Shown: positions 47,532-55,850 of the stretch, one piece after another | Position numbering within the stretch: the first letter of the stretch is position 1 | How the letters are laid out: every line of letters starts with the position of its first letter | Assembly (NCBI RefSeq): GCF_002086485.1 | Contig: NZ_MVHF01000026.1 | Span: 1 to 64,000 of the forward strand | Direction: 5' to 3' | Origin: Mycobacterium aquaticum | GTDB taxonomy: Bacteria > Actinomycetota > Actinomycetes > Mycobacteriales > Mycobacteriaceae | DNA: 64,000 nt | The notes under the pieces: generated by a model | Seen by the model: the letters and a program-made list of their open reading frames with translations, nothing else | What the model was told of the DNA's origin: nothing | Databases searched by the model: none | Translations under genes and position numbers: made by a program

Positions 47532-47906
47532 CCCGGAGGTCATCGACTTCGGCGGGTTCGGCATCCGGGCGGCGTACACGTTGGCCGGGAACATGGCGAG
47601 CATCAGCAGGAAGAGGCCTACCGCCGCGGCCACCCGTGTCGGCGGGTAGAGCAGGCCCAGCGCGCCGGCCAGCTCGAGCACGCCCGTGACGGTCACCAGC
47701 AGTGCCGGGGCGGGGAGCCGCGGCGGCACGATCGCGATCATGTCTGCGCGCAGCGGATTGACGAAGTGGGCGACGCCCGTCATCACGAACATCGCCGCGA
47801 GACCGACGGCCACGGCGCGCGGCCAGCTGTCGACGTAGTCGATCCCGGCCCAGCCGATGACGCGGGCCACCACGCTGCCCAGGATCAACATCAGGAACAC
47901 GGCCAT
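47457..47906 (-). CDS. DoxX-like membrane protein under TetR control
   Basis: This 149-residue protein has four predicted membrane helices (VFLMLILGSVVARVIGW, AVAVGLAAMFVMTGVAHF, LLVTVTGVLELAGALGLLY, AAAVGLFLLMLAMFPANVY). I chose the ATG at 47906; an earlier GTG/ATG context at 47927 would enter the operator. It is divergent from a TetR gene. Its 3' 75 nt overlap ptrB, so the C-terminal 25 residues are the least certain. Confidence 0.75.
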   Translation of the reverse strand: MAVFLMLILGSVVARVIGWAGIDYVDSWPRAVAVGLAAMFVMTGVAHFVNPLRADMIAIVPPRLPAPALLVTVTGVLELAGALGLLYPPTRVAAAVGLFLLMLAMFPANVYAARMPNPPKSMTSGLGLRTAEEAVYLAAAVVVGIGGGQ

Positions 47907-47913
47907 TGCGCAC

Positions 47914-47976
47914 CCCCATCTTGTCATTGTCTAGTTTGGCACGGTACCGCTAATCTAGGCGCTGTCAAGATTGGGG
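47914..47976. promoter_or_regulatory. Imperfect long inverted repeat in the DoxX/TetR intergenic region
   Basis: CCCCATCTTG (47914-47923) mirrors CAAGATTGGGG (47966-47976) with one extra base, centred on a GGTACC palindrome (47943-47948). The position between divergent genes suggests the TetR operator. Confidence 0.45.
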
Positions 47977-47990
47977 ACTACGATGGGCGC

Positions 47991-48536
47991 ATGAGCTACC
48001 ACCACGGTGACCTGAAGGCCGTGATCCTGGCCCAGGCCGCCACCCTGGTGGCGCAGCGCGGGGCCGACGGAGTCTCGCTGCGCGAACTGGCACGCGCTGC
48101 CGGCGTTTCGCACGCCGCGCCGGCGCATCACTTCACCGACCGGCGTGGGCTGTTCACCGCGCTGGCCGCCGAGGGCTTCCAGTTGCTGGCCGCAGCGCTG
48201 ACCGGCGCCCGCCCCCAGTTCATCGACGCTGCCAAGGCCTATGTCCGATTCGCGCTCGACCATCCCGGCCACTATGCGGTGATGTTCGACAAGTCGCTCT
48301 ACGACGAGACCAACCCCGAACTCGTCGCGGCGGCCGCGGCGGCACGGGCCGAACTCGACAGCGGGGTGGGCACTCTCGTCGACCCCAAAGCCCACGCCGA
48401 CCCCGAAGCGGCGGCGCTGGCAGCATGGTCGCTGGTGCACGGCTTCTCGTTGCTCTGGCTCAACGATGCGATCGACACGGGCGCCGACCCACTCGGTGTC
48501 GTCGAGCGATTGGGCCTGATCTTGTTCGACGCGTAG
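47991..48536 (+). CDS. TetR family regulator divergent from the DoxX gene
   Basis: This 181-residue TetR protein has the helix-turn-helix VSLRELARAAGVSHAAPAHHFTDRRGLF (about residues 27-55). The C-terminal domain contains HPGHYAVMFD, a pattern of the TetR C-terminal family-33-like group (WHG-type). A TACGAT -10 (47979-47984) lies 6 nt before the ATG, so it is leaderless. It likely represses both itself and the DoxX gene. Confidence 0.85.
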   Translation: MSYHHGDLKAVILAQAATLVAQRGADGVSLRELARAAGVSHAAPAHHFTDRRGLFTALAAEGFQLLAAALTGARPQFIDAAKAYVRFALDHPGHYAVMFDKSLYDETNPELVAAAAAARAELDSGVGTLVDPKAHADPEAAALAAWSLVHGFSLLWLNDAIDTGADPLGVVERLGLILFDA

Positions 48537-48554
48537 GTGCGGTAGCGTCGGGGT

Positions 48555-49043
48555 GTGAGCATCGACCAAATTCCGCTGACCACCCTCGACGGCACCCCGA
48601 CCACGTTGGGCGCGTTGGCAACTGGCGCGGCACTGGTGGTCAACGTGGCATCGAAATGTGGCCTGACCCTGCAGTATGCGGCGCTCGAGAAGCTCGCGCA
48701 GGACTACGGCGACCGTGGGCTGACCGTCATCGGTGTGCCATGCAACCAGTTCATGGGGCAGGAACCCGGCACCGCCGAGGAGATCCGGACCTTCTGCTCG
48801 ACGACCTACGGCGTCACGTTCCCGCTGCTCGCCAAGACCGACGTCAACGGGCCGGACCGGCACCCGCTCTACGCCGCCCTGACCACGGCCGCCGACGCCG
48901 ACGGTGCGGCCGGTGACATCCAGTGGAATTTCGAGAAGTTCCTTCTCGCTCCCGGTGGAGCGGTGGTCAACCGGTTCCGACCGCGTACCGCGCCCGACGC
49001 ACCCGAAGTGCTTGCGGCCATCGAAGCTGTCCTGCCGCGATAG
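48555..49043 (+). CDS. Glutathione peroxidase family protein (thiol peroxidase)
   Basis: This 162-residue GPx has the peroxidatic Cys in NVASKCGLT (about residue 35), PCNQFMGQEPG and WNFEKFLL, which supply the Gln, Trp and Asn of the catalytic tetrad. Mycobacteria lack glutathione, so thioredoxin or mycothiol-linked reduction is expected. The GTG start follows a TAGCGT -10 (48543-48548) by 6 nt. It follows the TetR gene by 18 nt but has its own promoter candidate. Confidence 0.9.
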   Translation: MSIDQIPLTTLDGTPTTLGALATGAALVVNVASKCGLTLQYAALEKLAQDYGDRGLTVIGVPCNQFMGQEPGTAEEIRTFCSTTYGVTFPLLAKTDVNGPDRHPLYAALTTAADADGAAGDIQWNFEKFLLAPGGAVVNRFRPRTAPDAPEVLAAIEAVLPR

Positions 49044-49110
49044 CCGAATCGACATTCGGCGGCAGAGTGTTGGAAACCGTTGCGTCATGTCACGTTGTCA
49101 CACTGGTGGA

Positions 49111-49815
49111 GTGACCGGACAACTCTTCGTCTCGATCTCACAGATCAGTGAGCGCACGCTGGCTGACGTCGAATCATTCTGCGCCGAACTCGACAGCCGC
49201 GGCGTGCCTGCCTCGCTGCTGGTCGCACCACGACTCAAGGGCGGATACCGCCTGGACCACGACGCCCCGACTGTGGAATGGCTGACGACCCGCCGCGCCG
49301 GCGGTGACGCAGTGGTGCTGCACGGGTACGACGAGGCCGCCACCAAGAAGCGTCGCGGTGAGTTCGCGAGCCTGCCCGCGCATGAGGCCAACCTGCGGAT
49401 CATGGGCGCCGACCGGGTGCTCGAGCACCTCGGCCTGCGTACCAGGCTGTTCGCCGCCCCCGGCTGGACGGTGTCGCAAGGCACTGTGACTGCTTTACCG
49501 CGCAATGGCTTTCGGTTGCTGGCCGGCCTCAGCGGCGTTACCGACCTGGTCCGCCAGACCACCCTGCGGGCGCGCGTGCTCGGTATCGGCGAGGGCTTTC
49601 TCACCGAGCCGTGGTGGTGCCGGACACTCGTTCTGGCCGCTGAGCGCACTGCCCGGCGCGAGGGCGTGGTGCGCGTCGCGGTGGCCGCGCGTCACCTGCG
49701 CAGGCCGGGACCGCGTCAGGCCATGCTCGATGCCATCGATCTGGCTTTGCTGCATAACAGCGTGCCTGCCGTCTACCACTGGAACGCCGATCCGGTACTG
49801 ACCGACGCCGCCTGA
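49111..49815 (+). CDS. DUF2334 domain protein (polysaccharide deacetylase-like fold)
   Basis: This 234-residue protein has a DUF2334/NodB-like barrel: FVSISQISERTLADVESFCAELDSRGVPASLLVAPRLKGG, then VVLHGYDEA and APGWTVSQGT. The metal-binding Asp/His/His of true deacetylases is only partly evident (HGYDE). The start is the GTG at 49111 after TGGTGGA. It corresponds by position to Rv0784. Function unknown. Confidence 0.75.
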   Translation: MTGQLFVSISQISERTLADVESFCAELDSRGVPASLLVAPRLKGGYRLDHDAPTVEWLTTRRAGGDAVVLHGYDEAATKKRRGEFASLPAHEANLRIMGADRVLEHLGLRTRLFAAPGWTVSQGTVTALPRNGFRLLAGLSGVTDLVRQTTLRARVLGIGEGFLTEPWWCRTLVLAAERTARREGVVRVAVAARHLRRPGPRQAMLDAIDLALLHNSVPAVYHWNADPVLTDAA

Positions 49816-49836
49816 CTCGCGCTAGTCTTGCGTCTC

Positions 49837-51480
49837 ATGGCAGACGCCGACGTCATCGTCGTGGGAGCAGGTCTGGCTGGACTGGTGGCCGCCTGCGAAC
49901 TCGTCGAGCGTGGACACCGCGTGCTCATCGTGGACCAGGAGAACGCGGCCAACGTCGGCGGTCAGGCGTTCTGGTCGTTCGGCGGACTGTTCTTCGTCGA
50001 CAGCCCCGAACAACGCAGGCTCGGCATCCGTGACAGCGAAGCGCTCGCGCTGCAGGACTGGTTGGGCACGGCGGGATTCGATCGGCCCGAAGACCACTGG
50101 CCCCGCGAATGGGCGCATGCCTACGTGGATTTCGCGGCGGGGGAGAAGCGCAGCTGGCTGCGGGCCCGCGGGTTGCAGACCTTCCCCTTGGTCGGCTGGG
50201 CCGAGCGAGGTGGCTATGACGCGCTCGGACATGGCAATTCGGTACCGCGGTTCCACATCACGTGGGGGACCGGCCCCGCGCTCGTCGAGATTTTTGCGCG
50301 CCGCGTGCGCAACAACGCGCGCGTCCGATTCGCCCACCGGCACCGCGTCGACGAGCTGATCGTGTCCGACGGTCTGGTGACCGGCGTACGGGGCTCGGTG
50401 CTGGAGCCGTCGTCGGCCGCCCGTGGTGTGGCGTCATCGCGAAATGTAGTGGGGTACTTCGAGTTCCATGCGTCGGCCGTGATCGTGGCCAGCGGTGGTA
50501 TCGGCGGTAACCACGAGCTGGTCCGCAAGAACTGGCCGGAGCGGATGGGCCGGGTGCCCGAACAACTGCTCAGCGGGGTGCCCGCCCACGTCGATGGACG
50601 CATGATCGGCATCTCCGAGGCTGCGGGTGGGCGCGTCATCAACAGTGACCGCATGTGGCACTACACCGAGGGAATCACCAACTACGATCCCGTCTGGCCC
50701 GCACACGGCATCCGCATCCTGCCCGGTCCTTCGTCACTGTGGTTGGACGCCAACGGAAGACGCCTACCGGTACCGCTTTACCCCGGCTTCGACACCCTCG
50801 GCACATTGGAGCACATCTGCCGAACCGGGCAGGACTACACGTGGTTCATCCTCAACGCCCGGATCATCGCCAAGGAGTTCGCGCTCTCGGGTCAGGAACA
50901 GAACCCCGATCTGACCGACCGCAGCGTGCGGGATGTGTTGGCGCGGGTCAGACGCGGCGCCCCCGCTCCGGTCCAGGCGTTCGTCGACCGCGGCATCGAC
51001 TTCGTCAGCGCAGATACCTTGCGCGAGTTGGTATCCGCGATGAACACGGTCCCCGATGTCATCGAACTCGACTACGCAACGGTTGCCGCCGAGGTCACCG
51101 CCCGCGACCGGGAGGTGGCCAACCGCTACACCAAGGACGGACAGATCACCGCGATCCGCGCAGCGCGTGGCTACCTCGGTGACCGGCTGGGGCGCGTCGT
51201 CGCACCGCACCGGCTCACCGATCCGGAGGCCGGCCCCCTGATTGCCGTCAAGCTACACATCCTCACCCGAAAGTCCCTGGGCGGCTTGGAAACCGACTTG
51301 GACTCTCGGGTACTGCGCGAGGACGGCACGGCACTGCCGGGGCTCTATGCGGCCGGCGAGGCGGCCGGGTTCGGCGGCGGAGGCGTGCACGGCTACCGGT
51401 CGCTGGAGGGAACGTTCCTGGGCGGCTGCATCTTCTCCGGCCGCGCCGCAGGCCGGGGCGCGGCAGCCGACATCGCCTAG
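49837..51480 (+). CDS. FAD-binding dehydrogenase (KstD/fumarate reductase-like, Rv0785-type)
   Basis: This 547-residue flavoprotein has the N-terminal ADVIVVGAGLAGLVAACELVERGHRVLIVDQE (FAD dinucleotide fold) and the C-terminal LPGLYAAGEAAGFGGGGVHGYRSLEGTFLGGCIFSGRAAG. It belongs to the same superfamily as 3-ketosteroid dehydrogenases and fumarate reductases; its substrate is not known. A TAGTCT -10 (49823-49828) lies 8 nt before the ATG. It corresponds to Rv0785. The stop overlaps the convergent metallo-hydrolase gene by 4 nt. Confidence 0.9.
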   Translation: MADADVIVVGAGLAGLVAACELVERGHRVLIVDQENAANVGGQAFWSFGGLFFVDSPEQRRLGIRDSEALALQDWLGTAGFDRPEDHWPREWAHAYVDFAAGEKRSWLRARGLQTFPLVGWAERGGYDALGHGNSVPRFHITWGTGPALVEIFARRVRNNARVRFAHRHRVDELIVSDGLVTGVRGSVLEPSSAARGVASSRNVVGYFEFHASAVIVASGGIGGNHELVRKNWPERMGRVPEQLLSGVPAHVDGRMIGISEAAGGRVINSDRMWHYTEGITNYDPVWPAHGIRILPGPSSLWLDANGRRLPVPLYPGFDTLGTLEHICRTGQDYTWFILNARIIAKEFALSGQEQNPDLTDRSVRDVLARVRRGAPAPVQAFVDRGIDFVSADTLRELVSAMNTVPDVIELDYATVAAEVTARDREVANRYTKDGQITAIRAARGYLGDRLGRVVAPHRLTDPEAGPLIAVKLHILTRKSLGGLETDLDSRVLREDGTALPGLYAAGEAAGFGGGGVHGYRSLEGTFLGGCIFSGRAAGRGAAADIA

Positions 51481-52115
51481 AACTCGGTGCCGTTCTCCTC
51501 GTCCAGCACCTGGAAATCCGTCGTGGTCATCTCGCTGAGCCGCCCGTAGTAGATGCCCCGCGCATTGCGTTCGATGATCCCCTGATGGATCGGCACCGCC
51601 CGGGCCGGCGCCACCGCGCGCAGGTACTCGACGGCCTCGGAGACCTTCATCCACGGCGCGGCTGCCGGGGTGGCCAGCACGTCGACCGGTTCGCCGGGCA
51701 CGTACAGCGCGTCGCCCGGGTGCATCAGCCGCGCCGGGTGCTCGTCGTCGCCCAACAGATACGAAATGTTGTCGATCACCGGGATTTCCGGGTGGATCAC
51801 CGCGTGCCTTCCGCCGACGCCGCGGACGGTGATATTGCCGACCTGGAACTGGTCACCCACCTGCACGGCCTGCCAAGCGCCGCCGAGCTGAGCAGCGGTC
51901 TGCGGATCGGCGTACAGCGCGGCCTGCGGGTTGGCGTCGACCAGCGCCGGCAGGCGGGCCGGGTCCGCGTGATCGGGGTGCTGATGGGTGATCAGGATCG
52001 CCGACAGGCCGGTGATGCCCTCGAATCCGTGCGAGAAATTGCCCGGATCGAACAACACCGTGGTGTCCGACATGCTGGCCAGAAGGCATGAATGTCCGAA
52101 ATGCGTCAATTGCAT
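51477..52115 (-). CDS. MBL-fold metallo-hydrolase (Rv0786c-type, UlaG-like)
   Basis: This 212-residue metallo-beta-lactamase-fold protein begins MQLTHFGHSCLLA and has the metal motif THQHPDHAD (HxHxDH), with later His/Asp in GGRHAVIHPEIP and MHPGDALY. Such stand-alone members are metal-dependent hydrolases of unknown substrate. I chose the ATG at 52115; the frame further upstream overlaps the divergent secreted-protein gene. Confidence 0.88.
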   Translation of the reverse strand: MQLTHFGHSCLLASMSDTTVLFDPGNFSHGFEGITGLSAILITHQHPDHADPARLPALVDANPQAALYADPQTAAQLGGAWQAVQVGDQFQVGNITVRGVGGRHAVIHPEIPVIDNISYLLGDDEHPARLMHPGDALYVPGEPVDVLATPAAAPWMKVSEAVEYLRAVAPARAVPIHQGIIERNARGIYYGRLSEMTTTDFQVLDEENGTEF

Positions 52116-52146
52116 GCCTATATTGTTGCCCTCAGTGGCTGCAATC

Positions 52147-52809
52147 ATGCGGATGATGTGGGCGATGTTGCTCGCGGTCTTCGGGCTGGCGGCCGTGCCC
52201 GGGGCGGCCTCGGCGCAGCCCTCCAGCTGTCCGCCGATGTGCGACCAGATCCCCGCGTCCGCATGGATCGCCGCTGCGGACATACCCCTGGACCGCACCT
52301 ACCACTGGCGCGAGCCGGCCGGGCTGGCCGTGGCGACAGTGGGCCCGCGGTTCCGCTTCGAGGACGACTGCGCGACGCCGCCGCTGCCGGGCGATGCGCG
52401 TGGCTACGCGGTGAGCGCGCGGGCTCTCATCCCCGAGCCGAGCGGCCAATGGCAGGTGCAGGCGCAGGTGGTGCACTGGCGGGGCGAGACCTGGCGCGGC
52501 GCCGACATCGCGCTCGGAGTGATCCGGGTGGCCGCCGGCGCGCTGCGGGCCTGTCAGCTGACCGCGCCGCAGACCTCTCCGTCGATCACCACCGATGTGC
52601 CCGGTCAGTTGGCGGCGGTGCTCAGCATCGACGGCAACCGGGTGCTGCATCAGTATTTGCTGGCCGACACCCGCAACAGCACCGTGGTGGAGCTCGCCAT
52701 GTGGTCAACAACCCCGCCGCAGGTTCCGTGGCCGACGATTCCCGATAGCCAGGTCTTCGATGCGATGACCAGGCCACTGTGCGACGCCTACCTGGGATCG
52801 TGCCGGTAG
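52147..52809 (+). CDS. Secreted protein of unknown function
   Basis: This 220-residue protein has a signal peptide (MMWAMLLAVFGLAAVPGAASA, cleavage about residue 24). The mature domain has five Cys (SCPPMC near its start, DDC, RAC, LC and SC), probably forming disulfides. No family is recognised beyond position of Rv0787. ATG 52147 and 52153 are both possible. It lies 10 nt before purS but purS has its own -10 inside its 3' end. Confidence 0.75.
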   Translation: MRMMWAMLLAVFGLAAVPGAASAQPSSCPPMCDQIPASAWIAAADIPLDRTYHWREPAGLAVATVGPRFRFEDDCATPPLPGDARGYAVSARALIPEPSGQWQVQAQVVHWRGETWRGADIALGVIRVAAGALRACQLTAPQTSPSITTDVPGQLAAVLSIDGNRVLHQYLLADTRNSTVVELAMWSTTPPQVPWPTIPDSQVFDAMTRPLCDAYLGSCR

Positions 52810-52812
52810 AGT
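52807..52812 (+). promoter_or_regulatory. -10 hexamer TAGAGT of purS
   Basis: The hexamer overlaps the stop codon of the preceding secreted-protein gene and ends 7 nt before the purS GTG. Confidence 0.55.
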
Positions 52813-52819
52813 GTGCGCC

Positions 52820-53059
52820 GTGGCAAAGGTAGTTGTGCATGTGATGCCCAAGGCTGAGATCCTGGACCCCCAGGGGCAGGCCATTGTCGGGGCGCTCGGT
52901 CGCCTCGGGCATGCGGGTATCTCAGATGTTCGACAGGGCAAGCGTTTTGAGCTTGAGGTCGACGATTCCGTCTCCGACGAGGCGCTGGCCGAGATCGCCG
53001 AGTCCCTGTTGGCCAACACCGTGATCGAAGACTTCGCGGTGAGCCGGGAGGATTCGTGA
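52820..53059 (+). CDS. purS: PurS, small subunit of FGAM synthetase
   Basis: This 79-residue subunit bridges PurL and PurQ. It shows VVVHVMPKAEILDPQGQAI and HAGISDVRQGKRFELEV, which are typical of PurS. The GTG at 52820 is supported by the -10 element; its stop overlaps the purQ start, giving translational coupling. Confidence 0.96.
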   Translation: MAKVVVHVMPKAEILDPQGQAIVGALGRLGHAGISDVRQGKRFELEVDDSVSDEALAEIAESLLANTVIEDFAVSREDS

Positions 53060-53730
53060 CCGCTCGCATTGGGGTCATAACCTTCCCCGGCACCCTCGAC
53101 GACGTCGACGCCGCCCGAGCCGTGCGGCTGGCCGGGGCTGAAGCCGTCAACCTGTGGCACGCCGACGCGGACCTGCACGGCGTCGACGCCGTCGTGGTGC
53201 CCGGCGGCTTCTCCTACGGCGACTACCTGCGCTGCGGCGCGATCGCCAAGTTCGCCCCCGTGATGGGTTCGGTGATTTCCGCGGCCGAAAAGGGGATGCC
53301 AGTTCTGGGCATCTGCAACGGTTTTCAGGTGCTGTGCGAGGCAGGCCTGCTGCCAGGTGCCTTGACCCGCAACGCCGGACTGCACTTCATCTGCCGCGAC
53401 GTGTGGCTCGAGGTGGCATCCGCCTCGACAGTGTGGACGACGCGCTACGAGCCGGGCGCCGATCTGCTGATCCCGTTGAAGTCAGGCGAAGGCCGCTACG
53501 TGGCCTCCGAAGCGGTGCTCGACGAACTCGAAGCCGAGGATCGCGTGGTCTTCCGCTACCGCGAGAACCTCAACGGCTCGATGCGCAACATCGCGGGTGT
53601 CTGCTCGGCCAACCGCCGCGTCGTCGGCCTCATGCCGCACCCCGAACACGCAACGGAGGCCCTGACCGGCCCCTCCGACGACGGCCTCGGCCTCTTCTAC
53701 TCCGCGCTGGACGCGGTCCTCACGGCCTGA
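53056..53730 (+). CDS. purQ: PurQ, glutaminase subunit of FGAM synthetase
   Basis: This 224-residue class I glutamine amidotransferase has the nucleophile Cys in VLGICNGFQVLC (about residue 87) and the His-Glu pair in GLMPHPEHATE (about 195-205). It supplies ammonia to PurL for FGAM formation. The partner purL is 5 kb away (58786). Confidence 0.96.
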   Translation: MTARIGVITFPGTLDDVDAARAVRLAGAEAVNLWHADADLHGVDAVVVPGGFSYGDYLRCGAIAKFAPVMGSVISAAEKGMPVLGICNGFQVLCEAGLLPGALTRNAGLHFICRDVWLEVASASTVWTTRYEPGADLLIPLKSGEGRYVASEAVLDELEAEDRVVFRYRENLNGSMRNIAGVCSANRRVVGLMPHPEHATEALTGPSDDGLGLFYSALDAVLTA

Positions 53731-53885
53731 CGGCTGAGCTGACGCGTTGGGTCTGCGTTGAGGGCGTTCGCTTCTCGATGTCTTGTGCCCTCACCGCAGA
53801 CTCGATGCAGTGCTAGTCGACTGCTCAGCATCGCGATCAGGTGCTGCGTCGACTGCCTCTCGTTAACCGATCGACTATCCTCGCT

Positions 53886-53954
53886 CACCGCGAGCGTGCG
53901 CAAAATGCCGACCGCGAGCGGCGTGCCGAGGAACAGACACGCACGCTCGCGGTG
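53886..53954. repeat. Long inverted repeat between purQ and the convergent encapsulin gene
   Basis: CACCGCGAGCGTGCG (53886-53900) and CGCACGCTCGCGGTG (53940-53954) pair perfectly (15 bp) around a 39-nt loop. The surrounding 239-bp gap (53731-53969) has no gene. It is placed like a bidirectional terminator. Confidence 0.8.
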
Positions 53955-53969
53955 CAAAGGGTGGGAGCG

Positions 53970-54767
53970 TCAGGCAGTAAGCGCCACCGATGCCTCTGCG
54001 GTGTAGCAGAGGAACGTCAGAGTCTCCTGCATGTACAGCCTGACGCTGTCGGCGTCGTGCGACAGGTAGCCGATGGACACGTCGGTGCCGAGGTGTAGAT
54101 CGAAATCGCCGCCGCGGGTGGACAACACGAACGCGCCGTCGATGGCGGGCGCCCAGATGATGTCCCCGTCGACGAGTCGGCTCAGATGATCGCGGATCGG
54201 ATAGCCGTGTGCGGTGGTCTCACTGACCTTGGTGTAGGTCGCCGCAGACAGCAGTACCGAGTACGGGCCGTCGACACCGGCGAGGCGCAGCTCTGAAAGT
54301 GCTTGCGCGATCACGTCGGGAATTTCGCGGGCGTCGTCCGGAAGGGCCAGTGCGGGATTGGAGCTGGCGCTGCGGATGCCCTGGATGGATGCAGCGCCGT
54401 AGCCCTCGAAGATGGCTCGGTCTTCCACGAATGCGAGTTTCTTGGCGGCGTCTTTGACCGGATCCCAGTCCGAATCCTGGGCGCCGCGCTCGACGTCGTC
54501 AATTGCGGTGCGCGACACCGTGAACGGCACACGCAACCGCACCAGCGGCTGGCTCGCTCGCAGATTGGCCTGCACGCCGTCGGCGGGCGCTTCCACGTCG
54601 AGCAGATGACCGGTGCTCACCGCGGCCTCCACCGGGCTGCCAGACCCCGTCACGTCGACGACTCGGCGCCCGGCGATGTGGCGCTTGAACGTGCGGGTCG
54701 CCTCGGTTTCGATCTCGGCCCAGGCAGACTCGGTGATCGGAGCTAGTTCGCGGTAGAGATTGTTCAT
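53970..54767 (-). CDS. Encapsulin shell protein (Cfp29)
   Basis: This 265-residue family 1 encapsulin has the HK97 fold with start MNNLYRELAPITESAWAEIETEATRTFKRHIAGRRVVDV and end TLTFLCYTAEASVAL. It assembles into a 24-32 nm protein nanocompartment that packages the DyP peroxidase encoded just upstream. It corresponds to Rv0798c, a secreted T-cell antigen. The ATG overlaps the DyP stop (ATGA) and is preceded by AAAGGAAC. Confidence 0.96.
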   Translation of the reverse strand: MNNLYRELAPITESAWAEIETEATRTFKRHIAGRRVVDVTGSGSPVEAAVSTGHLLDVEAPADGVQANLRASQPLVRLRVPFTVSRTAIDDVERGAQDSDWDPVKDAAKKLAFVEDRAIFEGYGAASIQGIRSASSNPALALPDDAREIPDVIAQALSELRLAGVDGPYSVLLSAATYTKVSETTAHGYPIRDHLSRLVDGDIIWAPAIDGAFVLSTRGGDFDLHLGTDVSIGYLSHDADSVRLYMQETLTFLCYTAEASVALTA

Positions 54768-55801
54768 TGCGGTGTTCCTTTCAGGCTGCCGATCGCCAGT
54801 GAGGTGTCATTGCTGCGCGCCGCCGGTTCCTCGACCGAAACCGGTTGCGGTTCTTCTGCCCGGTCCGCCGGGAGCGGCGGTGGATCGTCCAGGAAGTCGA
54901 TGGTGGGACTGAAGAACAAGCCGCCCGTGACGGCCGTGGAGAAATCGAGGATGCGGTCGGTGTTCCCCGGAGGATCACCGATGAACATGTTGCGCAGCAT
55001 CCGCTCGGTGACGTTGGGGGTGCGGGAATATCCGATGTAGTACGTACCGAATTCGCCCTTGCCGACCTCGCCGAACGGCATGTTGTGCCGAATGATCTTC
55101 AGCTCATTGCCGTCGGCGTCTTCGATGACGTTGAGGGCGAGATGAGAATTGGGTGGTTTCACCGCATCGGCCATCTCGATGTCATCGAGCTTGGTGCGGC
55201 CGATCACTCGCTCCTGCTCCTCGACGGACAACGAGTTCCACGATGTCATGTCGTGCAGGTATTTCTGTACGTGCACATAGCAGCCGCCGGCGAAATCGGG
55301 GTCCTCGTCGCCGATTTGGCTGGCGTTGGTGGCCACCGGCCCGTTCGGGTTCTCGGTGCCGTCGACGAATCCGAGCAGATCCCGATTGTCGAAGAACTTG
55401 AAGCCGTGCACCTCGTCGACGATGGTGATGGCACCCGCCATCGCATCGACGAGTTTGGTTGCGAGTTCGAAACATACGTCCATGGACTCGGCCCGCAGGT
55501 GGAACAGCAGGTCTCCCGGGGTCGCCGGGGCGTGGTGGCGCGCACCGTCGAGCGCGACGAACGGATGCAGTTCGGCCGGGCGGGGTCCGGAGAACAGTCG
55601 GTCCCAGGCCTCGGAGCCGATCGACACGATCGCCGACAAATGTTTGGTGGGGTCACGGAATCCGATTGCGCGGACCAGACCCGAGATGTCGGACAGAGCG
55701 TCGTGGACTGTCGCTTCCTGACCTTCGTCGATCGTCGAGACCATGAACACGGCAGCCGGTGTCAGCGGGGCCAGAACCGGCTGGGGCTGTGGTGCGGGCA
55801 C
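54764..55801 (-). CDS. DyP-type heme peroxidase, encapsulin cargo
   Basis: This 345-residue peroxidase has the GFVDG motif (144-148) with the distal Asp, a proximal heme His candidate at H220 and R238. The C-terminal tail carries LAIGSLKG (335-342), the encapsulin targeting peptide that docks the enzyme inside the shell. It corresponds to Rv0799c and likely protects against peroxide within the nanocompartment. It starts at a GTG, with -10 TAGGGT (55808-55813) 6 nt upstream, so the operon mRNA is leaderless. Confidence 0.96.
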   Translation of the reverse strand: MPAPQPQPVLAPLTPAAVFMVSTIDEGQEATVHDALSDISGLVRAIGFRDPTKHLSAIVSIGSEAWDRLFSGPRPAELHPFVALDGARHHAPATPGDLLFHLRAESMDVCFELATKLVDAMAGAITIVDEVHGFKFFDNRDLLGFVDGTENPNGPVATNASQIGDEDPDFAGGCYVHVQKYLHDMTSWNSLSVEEQERVIGRTKLDDIEMADAVKPPNSHLALNVIEDADGNELKIIRHNMPFGEVGKGEFGTYYIGYSRTPNVTERMLRNMFIGDPPGNTDRILDFSTAVTGGLFFSPTIDFLDDPPPLPADRAEEPQPVSVEEPAARSNDTSLAIGSLKGTPQ

Positions 55802-55807
55802 ACCAGG

Positions 55808-55813
55808 ACCCTA
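55808..55813 (-). promoter_or_regulatory. -10 hexamer TAGGGT of the DyP-encapsulin operon
   Basis: Reads leftward and ends 6 nt before the DyP GTG. Predicts a leaderless mRNA. Confidence 0.5.
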
Positions 55814-55850
55814 GCGCGGACCGCCGTGAAATCCAGGCCAAGATAGAGAT

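Noticed and set aside
49096..49102. TGTCACA before the DUF2334 gene as an ECF41 promoter
   Set aside because: No CGTC follows at 16-17 nt.
53970..54767. HK97-fold protein suggesting a prophage
   Set aside because: Encapsulin shares the capsid fold, but the adjacent DyP with a cargo tag and the absence of portal, terminase or integrase genes identify a nanocompartment.
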